64,000 bases of DNA from Spirirestis rafaelensis WJT71-NPBG6 (GTDB lineage: Bacteria; Cyanobacteriota; Cyanobacteriia; Cyanobacteriales; Nostocaceae): assembly GCA_019359015.1 (NCBI GenBank), contig JAHHID010000009.1, positions 1 to 64,000 of the forward strand, written 5' to 3'. Position numbers and translations under genes: made by a program. This document shows, piece by piece, positions 7,211-16,355 of this stretch. Below the pieces are notes generated by a model. That model saw only the letters and a program-made list of their open reading frames with translations, ran no database searches and was not told where the DNA came from. How positions within the stretch are numbered: the first letter of the stretch is position 1; every line of letters starts with the position of its first letter.

Positions 7211-9739
7211 ATGACATCTCCAGTAACAGTAACATGGCTAGAAGAACGCACAGCTTTAGGAATTCTTGAAGCTGAAGTGTTAAATGCGATCGCCCAACAA
7301 ATCGAAGAACAAATCATCCCACCTCAAACCAACCTAGTTGTAGAAAAAACAGAACCAGAAGCACTTTACATTCTTGTTGAAGGTCAACTCGAAAGCGATA
7401 GCAGCAACCAAGCTAACCCAGCGTTAGCGATCGGCTTCCTTCCTGGTGCCGTGATTCACCTGCAAGAATTGCTGTTAAACCAGCCGACGCAACGCACCAT
7501 CACCACCCTTACAGAATGCCATGTTTGGGTTGTGCCTGCCGAAAAATTTCGCGCTTTAGTCAGTGAATACCCGGAAATTTTTCAAGCTGTTTCTCGTCAA
7601 TTGGCGCAAGAATTGGCGGATTTAACATCAGCCTTTACCTACGAACAAGAACGAGCGATCGCCTTACGACCGTATTTAGTCACCAAAGCCAAACGGGGAA
7701 TTGTTGGTACAAGTCGCTATGCGGTGCGTTTGCGCGAGGAAATTCGCGAAGCTGCGAATGACCGCAAATCTGTCTTGATTTTCGGCGAACCAGGTTTAGA
7801 AAAAGACAATATAGCCGCTTTAATTCACTTTGGTTCTAAACAGCGACGCGAACCGATTATCAAAGTTAACTGTGGTATCCTCCAAACCAGCGGTGCAGAT
7901 TTATTCGGACGTGCTGGCGGCAAACCAGGACTGCTGGAATGGTTGGGGGAAGGTACTCTTGTCCTTAATAACATTCAAGAAACTCCCCCAGAGTTGCTGC
8001 CACAATTAGTCAATGTCATTAAGAATTCTACGTTTAGTCCCGTAAGCCGTTCTGAAGAACCACCCGCCGCACCGCGCACTTCTCGCGCTCGGATTATGAT
8101 TGTTTCCGAAAAAAATCAGCCGCAAATAGAACGCTGTATCGGTCATAACATCAAAGTGCCACCGCTGCGAGTGCGAAAATCTGATATCAAGGCTCAAGTA
8201 GATTATTACATCAGTCTTTATACTCAGGCTAGGGGTCTTCAGAAACAAAAATTAGCGCCAGAAGCATTGCGTCGCTTGCAATCTTATGATTTTCCTGGCA
8301 ATTTGAAAGAGTTGGAAAGTTTGGTACAAAGGGCAATTGTTCAAGCTGGGTCAGCGCGGGAGTTAACAGAAGAAATTTTCTGGTCAGCGGACACGAAGAA
8401 AAGGCGATTTCGGGTGAATTTATTGAATGTCTATCCAGATTTGCGGAAATTTCTCCGCAGTCCGTGGTGGCCCGATCGCATTAATTATGGCTTTACTGCC
8501 ACTGCTTTTGCCTTGATTGTCGCAGTGTTATTTATTGGTCCGCAAACACGCGATCGCAATTTCGTTCTCAATCTATTTTGGGCTTGGTGGTGGGCTTTTT
8601 TCCTGTTTCTCTTTCCCTTTCTCGGTCGCGTGTGGTGCGCTGTTTGTCCCTTCATGATTTATGGGGAAATTACGCAAAAGCTCTCTTTATGGTTGTTTCC
8701 TCGACAACTTAAACGTTGGAATCGACAGCTAGCTGAAAAATGGGGTGGATGGTTTATTTTTGGACTATTTACCCTAATTTTCCTGTGGGAAGAACTTTGG
8801 GATTTAGAAAATACAGCTTACCTTTCTGCTTGTTTGCTGTTGTTGATTACCGCTGGCGCAATGATTTTCTCTGCCATTTTTGAACGGCGGTTTTGGTGTC
8901 GATATCTCTGTCCCATCGGTGGAATGAATGGTTTATTTGCTAAACTTTCAATGACCGAACTTCGAGCGCAGCAAGGTATTTGTTCTGCCACTTGCACCAC
9001 TTATCAATGCTACAAAGGTGGACCCCAAAAAGGGGAGGGAATGGAAACTAATGGATGTCCTTTGTATTCGCACCCAGCACAATTAGAAGATAACAAAGAC
9101 TGCGTGCTGTGCATGACTTGTCTTAAAGCTTGTCCCCATCGTTCCGTTGAGTTTAATTTGCGTCCCCCTGGTATTGAATTGTGGACAACTCACGTATCCC
9201 ACGCTTATGAAGTAGCATTGTTATTTTTACTATTGGGTGGAGTGTATCTGCATCGTTTACCAGAATTGCAATCTTGGTTAGGATTACATCTCGATTTAAC
9301 CCAGTTTTGGCAACATTTAGGATTATCGCTACTAGCTTTGATTATCCCTGTAGCTGTTCCTTTTGCGGCATATGGTTTGACGAAAATAATAAATTTTGGA
9401 CGTAAGCCAAAAGCATTTATAGAACTTGCTTATGGCTATCTACCATTAGTTCTGGGAGGTAACTTAGCTCACTATCTGCGTTTGAGCCTAGAAGAAGGCG
9501 GACGCATTCTCCCGGTAACTTTTGCCACTTTTGGTCTAAATGGTCAGCAATTGCCTGTATTGGTCGCTCATCCAGCGGTGGTTGACTTTTTGCAGGGTTT
9601 CACTCTGATTTTTTCAGTTTTATTAACGATAGTGTTAACGCAAAAAATTGCTCGTCAATCGATGCGATCGCTCTTTTGGCAACACTTAGCAGCTATTACA
9701 CTAGGCGCTAGTATGTGGGCAATTATAGTATCTAATTAG
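7211..9739 (+). CDS. cNMP-domain / degenerate AAA+ / membrane 4Fe-4S fusion protein
   Basis: 842 residues from the ATG at 7211; an upstream TTG at 7193 lies in TTTTGAA repeats. Residues ~15-135 are a CRP-like cNMP fold. Residues ~155-400 match the sigma-54-activator AAA+ domain, ending with PGNLKELESLVQRA (~362). The Walker A position reads GEPGLEKDN, the Walker B position reads LVLNNIQE in place of LFLDEI, and no GAFTGA loop is seen, so ATP hydrolysis and sigma-54 contact are doubtful. From ~430 on come several membrane helices with WCAVCPF, RYLCPIGG, a CSATC-CYKGG-GCPLY region and a ferredoxin motif CVLCMTCLKACP (~632), then more helices. This half resembles NosR/CcoG-type membrane ferredoxins that pass electrons across the membrane. 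It may link redox state to the kinases (inference). Confidence 0.87.
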   Translation: MTSPVTVTWLEERTALGILEAEVLNAIAQQIEEQIIPPQTNLVVEKTEPEALYILVEGQLESDSSNQANPALAIGFLPGAVIHLQELLLNQPTQRTITTLTECHVWVVPAEKFRALVSEYPEIFQAVSRQLAQELADLTSAFTYEQERAIALRPYLVTKAKRGIVGTSRYAVRLREEIREAANDRKSVLIFGEPGLEKDNIAALIHFGSKQRREPIIKVNCGILQTSGADLFGRAGGKPGLLEWLGEGTLVLNNIQETPPELLPQLVNVIKNSTFSPVSRSEEPPAAPRTSRARIMIVSEKNQPQIERCIGHNIKVPPLRVRKSDIKAQVDYYISLYTQARGLQKQKLAPEALRRLQSYDFPGNLKELESLVQRAIVQAGSARELTEEIFWSADTKKRRFRVNLLNVYPDLRKFLRSPWWPDRINYGFTATAFALIVAVLFIGPQTRDRNFVLNLFWAWWWAFFLFLFPFLGRVWCAVCPFMIYGEITQKLSLWLFPRQLKRWNRQLAEKWGGWFIFGLFTLIFLWEELWDLENTAYLSACLLLLITAGAMIFSAIFERRFWCRYLCPIGGMNGLFAKLSMTELRAQQGICSATCTTYQCYKGGPQKGEGMETNGCPLYSHPAQLEDNKDCVLCMTCLKACPHRSVEFNLRPPGIELWTTHVSHAYEVALLFLLLGGVYLHRLPELQSWLGLHLDLTQFWQHLGLSLLALIIPVAVPFAAYGLTKIINFGRKPKAFIELAYGYLPLVLGGNLAHYLRLSLEEGGRILPVTFATFGLNGQQLPVLVAHPAVVDFLQGFTLIFSVLLTIVLTQKIARQSMRSLFWQHLAAITLGASMWAIIVSN

Positions 9740-9856
9740 TGGTTAGTAGAACCATTTTCAGTTTGAGAAAATAAACTTATTACAAAACTCATTTTCTTGG
9801 TGTTCTTCTTTGCGTGAGACAAAAAACTATTTATGCAACAGGTCTAATGAACCGTA

Positions 9857-12412
9857 ATGTTCCAATCAAGCAGTAGAAACTTTACAGATCATCATCAGAA
9901 ACTGTTGCAATTTAACAGCTTGGCAGAATCTTTTTCCAGAGACTTGCTTGGTGAAGTAGACCTTGTGAGAATTACCGCCAGAGCGAAACAAAAGCAAAAA
10001 GATAAGCAAACACTGGGTCAATTTTTGACTCCTGCGAGCGTAGCAGAATTAATGGCTGGGATGTTTGAAAAACTTGATTATCCTCAAATATCTCTGCTTG
10101 ATGCTGGAGCCGGATCTGGTTCATTACTTGCAGCATTCGTGGCTAACCTTTGTCATCAGCAACAACACCCAATAAATTTAGACATTGTTGCCTATGAAAT
10201 AGATCCGTTTCTAATTAAATATTTACGTCAAACATTAAAATTATGTGCAAGCGAATGTCAGATAGCTGGTATTTCCTTTAATTATGAAATCCGTGAAAGA
10301 GACTTTATTGAGGATGCCGTTACAATTGTTAGCGACAATTCAATATTTACTCACGCTATTCTCAATCCTCCGTATTTGAAAATCAAAGCTAATTCTAAGG
10401 TTCGTACATTGTTACGTTCTTTAGGATTAGAAACCAGCAATCTCTATACGGGTTTTATCGCTGCTACAGCACATCTCCTCAAGTCAGGAGGGGAACTTGT
10501 AGCCATCTCACCGCGTAGTTTCTGTAATGGACTGTATTTTAGAGACTTCCGTAAGATGTTTTTAGAGATGATGGCTTTACGCCAGATACATCTTTTTGAA
10601 TCCCGACAAAAAGCATTTAGCGATGATGAAGTTTTGCAGGAAACAGTTATCATTCATGCTATAAAACAAAAGCAAAAGTTTGATAATGTACTCATCAGCA
10701 CAAGTTCAAGTGCTGATGACGATTTTGTTATGTCAAACTCCTTATCTTATACAGAAATAGTTCATCCTAACGACTCAGAACAATTTATTCATATTATTCC
10801 AGATACTTTTAGTCAGCAGGTCGTTCAACAAATGGGAAATTTAACCTGCACTTTGAAAGACCTAGGATTGACAGTATCAACTGGACGTGTGGTAGATTTT
10901 CGGGCAAAAGAATATTTGCGTTTAATACCGGAAGAAAACACAGTTCCTTTAATTTATCCTGTGAATTTATCTCAAGGATATGTTGAGTATCCAAAGACAA
11001 CTAGAAAACATCAAGCCTTGGTGCATGTAGAACAAACGGCTTCGCTTTTGATACCGAATGAACACTATGTTTTGAACAAACGCTTCACCTCAAAAGAAGA
11101 AAAAAAAAGAGTAGTTGCTGTTGTATACGATGCTGAAAGAATTAACTCTTCCTGGGTTGGTTTTGAAAATCACCTAAATTACTTTCATAAAAATGGACGG
11201 GGACTCGATCTTACTCTGGCACGCGGTCTTGCTGCTTATCTTAACTCCAGCCTCGTAGATACTTTTTTTCGACTGTTTAATGGGCACACTCAAGTTAATG
11301 CAACTGATTTACGAAATTTAAAATATCCGACAATGCAGCAGCTTATGTCGGTGGGTGTACGAATTCAGGATAAGTTGCCCTCACAAAAAGAAATTGATGA
11401 ATTTGTGTCAGAATTTTTGAGTATGACGGATCAATTTGAAAATAATTTATTCACAATTAAATCTCGTATTGATGAAGCACTGCAAATACTAATTGAACTT
11501 GGACTTCCACGGGCACAACTTAATGAACGTTCAGCATTAACCCTTCTTGCCCTACTAGATTTGAAGCCAACCGAACCTTGGAAATCTGCGGTATCTCCTT
11601 TAATGGGAATCACGCCAATGATGCAATTTATGGCACAGCATTATGGCAAAACATATAAACCCAATACGCGGGAAACTGTTCGCCGCCAAACAGTCCATCA
11701 ATTCTTAGACGCTGCTTTGATAGTTGCAAATCCAGATAATCTAGGTCGTCCGATTAACAGCCCGAAAACCGTATATCAGATTGAAGAAAGTGTACTTGAA
11801 TTATTACGTACTTATAAAACCCCCGAATGGGAAAAAAGTATTCGTACCTACCTTGCATCAGTTGAAACTCTGAAAAAACGATATGCTCAAGAGCGCGAAT
11901 TGTCACGTATTCCTGTAATGATTGAAGGAGAACTTAAGACTCTATCGCCAGGTGGTCAAAACGTTTTAATTGAGAAGATTATTAATGAGTTTGCACCACG
12001 TTTTACACCAGGAGGAAAACTAGTTTATGTAGGCGATACAGATGAAAAATTCGCGCATTTCAACCAAGCGGCATTATTAGATTTAGGTGTGACAGTCGAT
12101 TCTCACGGTAAAATGCCTGATGTAATTATCCATCATCTAAAGAATAACTGGTTAGTTTTAATTGAAGCTGTAACTTCTCACGGTCCAATTAACCCCAAGC
12201 GAAAGAAAGAACTTGAAACTATCTTTGCTAATACAAAAATTCCGCTTGTAATGGTGACGACGTTTCTCAGCCGTAAGGCTATTGTGGAGTATTTGGCGGA
12301 AATTGCTTGGGAAACAGATGTCTGGGTTGCTGAAGATGCTACTCATCTGATTCATTTCAATGGAGAATATTTACTACAGGCTTACAAAGTAGATAAATCT
12401 GACACAGAATAA
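9857..12412 (+). CDS. Fused BsuBI/PstI-type restriction-modification enzyme
   Basis: 851 residues. The first ~540 form an N6-adenine methyltransferase: SAM motif LLDAGAGSGSLLAAF (~81-95), catalytic NPPY (~170) and the N-terminal QFLTPASVAELMA signature. The rest matches the BsuBI/PstI endonuclease: a helical N-part (~560-680) and a PD-(D/E)xK-like core with VYVGDTDEK, PDVIIHH (~754) and IEAVTSHGPINPKRKKELE (~769). In typical BsuBI/PstI systems, methylase and nuclease are separate genes; here they are one chain. By family, the target may be CTGCAG or a related site (inference). No separate specificity or control gene is adjacent. Confidence 0.88.
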   Translation: MFQSSSRNFTDHHQKLLQFNSLAESFSRDLLGEVDLVRITARAKQKQKDKQTLGQFLTPASVAELMAGMFEKLDYPQISLLDAGAGSGSLLAAFVANLCHQQQHPINLDIVAYEIDPFLIKYLRQTLKLCASECQIAGISFNYEIRERDFIEDAVTIVSDNSIFTHAILNPPYLKIKANSKVRTLLRSLGLETSNLYTGFIAATAHLLKSGGELVAISPRSFCNGLYFRDFRKMFLEMMALRQIHLFESRQKAFSDDEVLQETVIIHAIKQKQKFDNVLISTSSSADDDFVMSNSLSYTEIVHPNDSEQFIHIIPDTFSQQVVQQMGNLTCTLKDLGLTVSTGRVVDFRAKEYLRLIPEENTVPLIYPVNLSQGYVEYPKTTRKHQALVHVEQTASLLIPNEHYVLNKRFTSKEEKKRVVAVVYDAERINSSWVGFENHLNYFHKNGRGLDLTLARGLAAYLNSSLVDTFFRLFNGHTQVNATDLRNLKYPTMQQLMSVGVRIQDKLPSQKEIDEFVSEFLSMTDQFENNLFTIKSRIDEALQILIELGLPRAQLNERSALTLLALLDLKPTEPWKSAVSPLMGITPMMQFMAQHYGKTYKPNTRETVRRQTVHQFLDAALIVANPDNLGRPINSPKTVYQIEESVLELLRTYKTPEWEKSIRTYLASVETLKKRYAQERELSRIPVMIEGELKTLSPGGQNVLIEKIINEFAPRFTPGGKLVYVGDTDEKFAHFNQAALLDLGVTVDSHGKMPDVIIHHLKNNWLVLIEAVTSHGPINPKRKKELETIFANTKIPLVMVTTFLSRKAIVEYLAEIAWETDVWVAEDATHLIHFNGEYLLQAYKVDKSDTE

Positions 12413-12433
12413 ACACAAATCACGTTTAACAAT

Positions 12434-13615
12434 ATGGCAAATTTTCTACAGCCACCAAGATTACGCATTGGCGAAGAAACCGAAGAAGAACGTCGCGCTA
12501 CTTGGCTGGAACTTTTTTATGATTTGGTATTTGTAGTTGCAGTTTCTCAACTGGCACACAATCTCCATGATGATGTCACTTTCTCAGGTTTTTTTGGCTT
12601 TGTTGTTTTGTTTATACCAGTTTGGTGGTCATGGATTGGCAGTACAATGTACGCAAACCGCTTTGATAGCGATGATGTAGGACATCGGGTGCTGACTGGT
12701 TTACAAATGCTGGCAGCGGCTGCATTGGCTATCAATATACACCACGGTTTAAGTGATAGTTCGGCTGGTTTCGCTCTTTGTTACGCTCTCGGTCGTGCTG
12801 TACTTGTCGCCGAATATATCCGTGCGGGAATGCATATCCCAGCAGCGCGGATTTTGACAAATTCTTATGCTACAGGTTTTGCGATCGCTGCTTTATGTTG
12901 GCTAGTATCCGCATTTCTACCGATTCCTTGGCGGTTTGGATTTTGGGTTTTGGGACTAATTATTGATTTTGCCACACCGCTGATATGCAGCAAGATACAA
13001 ATACAATTACCCCCTCACCCTTCCCACTTACCGGAGCGTTTCGGGCTTTTTACGATAATTGTTTTAGGTGAGGCTATTATTGCCGTAGTTGATGGTGTTT
13101 CTGAGCAGAAATGGGATGTTTCCAGTGCGATCGCTGCTTTGTTCGGTTCAGGTATTGCTTTTAGTTTGTGGTGGGTTTACTTTGATAACCTTGGTGGCAC
13201 ACCTATTAAAAAAGCACGGACAGAAGGAAAAATCGGTCCGATGACTATCTGGCTCTACACTCATCTACCGCTAGTGATTGGCATTGCTGCAACTGGAGTT
13301 GGTGTAGAAAAACTATTACTGAGCGAGCAGCAAATAGCTTTACCCCATGCAGTCCGCTGGTTAATTTGTGGCTCGGTAGCTTTGTGCTGGTTAACATTAG
13401 GTATTCTCCACCGCTTGGGAGTTATTCGGTACTGCAAAATCCGTGCCAAATATCGAATTGGGGCTGTTCCCGTTGTGTTGGCGATCGCACTTTTTGGTTC
13501 ATCTTTGTTACCGATTGCAGTCATCGGGTTACTAGCTTTAGTTTGTGTTGTACAAGTTGTTCAAGACTTCTCCCAAAGTCGTCCCACCACTCGCTTAAGT
13601 GAACCAGAGATTTAA
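12434..13615 (+). CDS. ltrA: Low temperature requirement protein A (LtrA) family
   Basis: 393 residues with a charged N-terminus (EEERRATWLELFYDLVFVVA) that is the LtrA signature, followed by about ten hydrophobic helices and the conserved ERFGLFTIIVLGEAII segment. LtrA was named for growth at low temperature in Listeria; its transport or signalling role is unknown. It begins 21 bp after the restriction-modification stop and may be read from the same transcript. No sign of truncation. Confidence 0.88.
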   Translation: MANFLQPPRLRIGEETEEERRATWLELFYDLVFVVAVSQLAHNLHDDVTFSGFFGFVVLFIPVWWSWIGSTMYANRFDSDDVGHRVLTGLQMLAAAALAINIHHGLSDSSAGFALCYALGRAVLVAEYIRAGMHIPAARILTNSYATGFAIAALCWLVSAFLPIPWRFGFWVLGLIIDFATPLICSKIQIQLPPHPSHLPERFGLFTIIVLGEAIIAVVDGVSEQKWDVSSAIAALFGSGIAFSLWWVYFDNLGGTPIKKARTEGKIGPMTIWLYTHLPLVIGIAATGVGVEKLLLSEQQIALPHAVRWLICGSVALCWLTLGILHRLGVIRYCKIRAKYRIGAVPVVLAIALFGSSLLPIAVIGLLALVCVVQVVQDFSQSRPTTRLSEPEI

Positions 13616-13621
13616 GTTAAG

Positions 13622-13643
13622 GTAGGACACTTAAGTGTCCTAC
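13622..13643. repeat. 22-bp perfect palindrome
   Basis: A self-complementary sequence (GTAGGACACTT and its complement) lies 7 bases after the ltrA stop. It resembles the hairpin at 6668 in arrangement (AGTG...CTAC) and may be the same repeat family. It could also act as the 3' end of the ltrA mRNA. Confidence 0.75.
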
Positions 13644-13804
13644 TCTTGTCAGTCTCTACTTGAGGAATTCTTCGAGGGTGAGGGACGGAGTAAGTGCTGT
13701 TGTCATTGCCTCAAAATTTTATCGTCTTTTAAATTATCGCCTTTTTCTAAGCATCTAAATTTGTCAAGTCGCTTCTCCCAGGGGGAGACGCTGCGCGAAC
13801 GCTC

Positions 13805-13833
13805 CAATTCAAAATTCAAAATTCAAAATTCAA
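13805..13833. repeat. AATTCAA heptamer array
   Basis: Tandem AATTCAA/AATTCAA units directly before the 84-bp repeats; the reverse complement of the TTTTGAA units at 1244-1271 and near 7181-7206. A CTTCTCCC...GGGAGACGCTGCGCGAACG motif, seen elsewhere in the window, lies just upstream at ~13771-13801. Confidence 0.8.
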
Positions 13834-13845
13834 AAAAAAAGACAT

Positions 13846-14230
13846 AATGCGTGATCTACCGAAATGAGAAAGCATTCAAGCATTTTGAGAAAGCAATATG
13901 CCTTTTTGCTTGCCCAAAACACCAAAATGAATGCGTGATTTACCGAAATGAGAAAGCATTCAAGCATTTTGAGAAAGCAATATGCCTTTTTGCTTGCCCA
14001 AAACACCAAAATGAATGCGTGATCTACTGAAATGAGAAAGCATTCAAGCATTTTGAGAAAGCAATATGCCTTTTTGCTTACCCAAAACATCAAAATGAAT
14101 GCGTGATTTACCGAAATGAGAAAGCATTCAAGCATTTTGAGAAAGCAATCTACCATTTTGCTTGCCCAAAACACCAAAATGAATTAGTGAATTATTCAAA
14201 TGAGAAAGCATTCAAGCATTTTGAGATGAT
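13846..14230. repeat. 84-bp tandem repeat array, about 4.5 copies
   Basis: The GTGAT/GTGAA landmark recurs at 13851, 13935, 14019, 14103 and 14187, exactly 84 bp apart. Each unit contains ATGAGAAAGCATTCAAGC, a second TGAGAAAGCA, and TTTTGCTTGCCCAAAACACC. The first three copies are nearly identical and the last is truncated at TTTTGAGATG. There are no unique spacers, so this is a minisatellite, not a CRISPR array. 84 is a multiple of three, so the minus strand stays open as a 28-residue repeat, but nothing supports translation. It lies just downstream of the TIR-TPR gene. Confidence 0.9.
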
Positions 14231-14265
14231 CGCACACCGTTGAGATGAAAAAAACTGCGAATATT

Positions 14266-16338
14266 CTACGCACCAAATAAACGTCCCCAAAAACCCTTGT
14301 TCTTATTCCTATAAATCTCTAAGTTGTCACGAATCACAGTGTTACTAGGATCGAGGCGAACAGCTATTTCCAGTTCTGCGATCGCTTCATCTAGTTTGCC
14401 TTGATCGTACAGCGCATTCCCCAGCCTATAGTGAGCAAATGCATAGTTTGGGTCGATTTGCAAGGCTTGGCGATAGGACGCGATCGCTTCATCTAGTTTG
14501 CCTTGATTGTACAGCGCTAACCCCAGGTCATTGTGAGCAGTTGCTAAGTTTGGGTCGATTTGCAACGCTTGGCGATAGGAGGCGATCGCTTGATCTAGTT
14601 TGCCTTGATTGGAGAGCGCATTCCCCAGGTTATTGTGAGCAAGCGCATAGTTTGGGTCGATTTGCAACGCTTTGCGGAAAGAGGCGATCGCTTGATCTAG
14701 TTTGCCTTGATTGGAGAGCGCTAACCCCAGGTTATTGTGAGCAGGTGCTAAGTTTGGGTCGATTTGCAACGCTTGGCGATAGGAGGCGATCGCTTGATCT
14801 AGTTTGCCTTGATTGGAGAGCGCAATCCCCAGGTTATTGTGAACATCTGCTAAGTTTGGGTCGATTTGCAACGCTTGGCGATAGGAGGCGATCGCTTGAT
14901 CTAGTTTGCCTTGATTGAAGAGCGCAATCCCCAGGTTATTGTGAACATCTGCTAAGTTTGGGTCGATTTGCAACGCTTGGCGATAGGAGGCGATCGCTTG
15001 ATCTAGTTTCCCTTGCTTGGACAGCGCTAACCCCAGGTTATTGTGAACATCTGCTAAGTTTGGGTCGATTTGCAAGGCTTGGCGATAGGAGGCGATCGCT
15101 TCATCTAGTTTGCCTTGATTGAAGAGCGCAATCCCCAGGTTATTGTGAACATCTGCTAAGTTTGGGTCGATTTGCAAGGCTTGGCGATAGGAGGCGATCG
15201 CTTCATCTAGTTTGCCTTGATCAGACAGCGCAATCCCCAGGCAATTGTGAGCATACACAGAGTTGGGGTCAAGATTGAGGGCTGCTTTGTATTTGAGGGC
15301 TGCTTCCTCGAACTTTTTATTTTCGCGTAAACGATCTGCTTCGTTGATCAGGCTAGTGACTTGATATTCGCGCTTTTCTAGCTCTTGTGCAGTGACTTGC
15401 TCTTCAATCAGGGTTACATCCTCATCCCTGAGTTTTAGCATGTGCTGATAATTCTTTAATCCTTCACGGCTGTGGTCACTGAGTGGATACTCCCATTGCT
15501 GGACTTTGATTAATTCTTGCTCATATCGTCGTAACTTTTGCTGATAGTCCTCCAGCGACACCTCTACCTTTTGAACACTGACAACCTTTAGATATAAATC
15601 TCCCCGTTTATTGGTTATCGGGTTAAGTTTACCTTTACCTCGAATCCGCAGCTTCTTACCAGGACTAAAACTAGATGGAACAGTCACAGTAATTGAGCCA
15701 TCCTCCAGCGCAATCTTCTTTTCTGTGCCGTAGGTCAATTCACCAATGCTAAGAGGGAGTTCTAGCGTCAGGTCAGTTTCAACTTGATTGCCAGACTGAG
15801 GTGGAGCTTTATCTGCTGAGGGTTTCAGAGCAAGGGGCTTTTGGTTTGCAGAATTTTGTTTGGGTGGTGAGTAATTCGAGCTAGCAACTAATCGCTTAAC
15901 TTCCTCCCGAATGCCTTTGACAACTTCTAAGAATGCTTCATCTCGGTCAGTCCAGCTTTTTATTGGTTTACGATTACTAGGCAAGGGAGATAGTTTATCA
16001 ATGGGAGGAGCGTCCCAATCCGCATAACGCAGTAACACTGGGATAACACTAGCCTTCCCTGCTGCATTCTGCTCTAATGCTCGTGTAATTTCAACTGTCC
16101 AATGATAATCTGAAGCAATGAAATCTGGACTCACCAACAACAGGATAAGCCCAGCTTGGTTGAGAGACTTATTAATTTCACCTTTAAATTCCTGCCCAGC
16201 GACGATTTGGCGATCGCTCCAACTGATAATAGTTTTTTCCCGCAGCAAAGTCGCTAGATGCTTCTCTAACTCTTCGCGTAAGTCGTTATCCTTTTGGTGG
16301 TAAGAAATAAAAACTTCAACAGATTTCATAGGGGGCAT
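14266..16338 (-). CDS. TIR - DnaJ C-terminal-like - TPR protein
   Basis: 690 residues. Residues 5-150 are a TIR domain (VEVFISYHQKDNDL, LILLLVSPDFIASDYHW) with a Glu at 83 at the place of the NADase catalytic Glu. A Pro/Lys linker follows. Residues ~190-265 match the DnaJ C-terminal substrate-binding domain (SIGELTYGTEKKIAL, GKKLRIRGKGKL, RGDLYLKVVSV), but no J-domain is present. A coiled stretch (~265-345) leads to about ten 34-residue TPRs, most reading IASYRQALQIDPN. The C-terminus (RNKNKGFWGRLFGA) is basic and amphipathic. The repeats are near-identical in DNA, so copy number may vary. It starts 17 bp after the other TIR gene and is probably its operon partner. Possible role: protein-complex sensing with NAD-linked signalling (inference). 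Confidence 0.88.
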   Translation of the reverse strand: MPPMKSVEVFISYHQKDNDLREELEKHLATLLREKTIISWSDRQIVAGQEFKGEINKSLNQAGLILLLVSPDFIASDYHWTVEITRALEQNAAGKASVIPVLLRYADWDAPPIDKLSPLPSNRKPIKSWTDRDEAFLEVVKGIREEVKRLVASSNYSPPKQNSANQKPLALKPSADKAPPQSGNQVETDLTLELPLSIGELTYGTEKKIALEDGSITVTVPSSFSPGKKLRIRGKGKLNPITNKRGDLYLKVVSVQKVEVSLEDYQQKLRRYEQELIKVQQWEYPLSDHSREGLKNYQHMLKLRDEDVTLIEEQVTAQELEKREYQVTSLINEADRLRENKKFEEAALKYKAALNLDPNSVYAHNCLGIALSDQGKLDEAIASYRQALQIDPNLADVHNNLGIALFNQGKLDEAIASYRQALQIDPNLADVHNNLGLALSKQGKLDQAIASYRQALQIDPNLADVHNNLGIALFNQGKLDQAIASYRQALQIDPNLADVHNNLGIALSNQGKLDQAIASYRQALQIDPNLAPAHNNLGLALSNQGKLDQAIASFRKALQIDPNYALAHNNLGNALSNQGKLDQAIASYRQALQIDPNLATAHNDLGLALYNQGKLDEAIASYRQALQIDPNYAFAHYRLGNALYDQGKLDEAIAELEIAVRLDPSNTVIRDNLEIYRNKNKGFWGRLFGA

Positions 16339-16355
16339 TATTTATATATAGAAGA

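Noticed and set aside
13830-14177. 115-codon minus-strand frame made of 28-residue repeats
   Set aside because: It is the in-frame reading of an 84-bp minisatellite; there is no ribosome site or family, and stops are absent only because the unit is a multiple of three.
13846-14230. CRISPR array
   Set aside because: The repeats are contiguous with no unique spacers, and no cas genes are near.
14439-14918. 159-codon plus-strand frame with SLGRFATLGDRRRSL repeats
   Set aside because: It is the antisense of the near-identical TPR units of the TIR-TPR gene and mirrors their 34-residue period.
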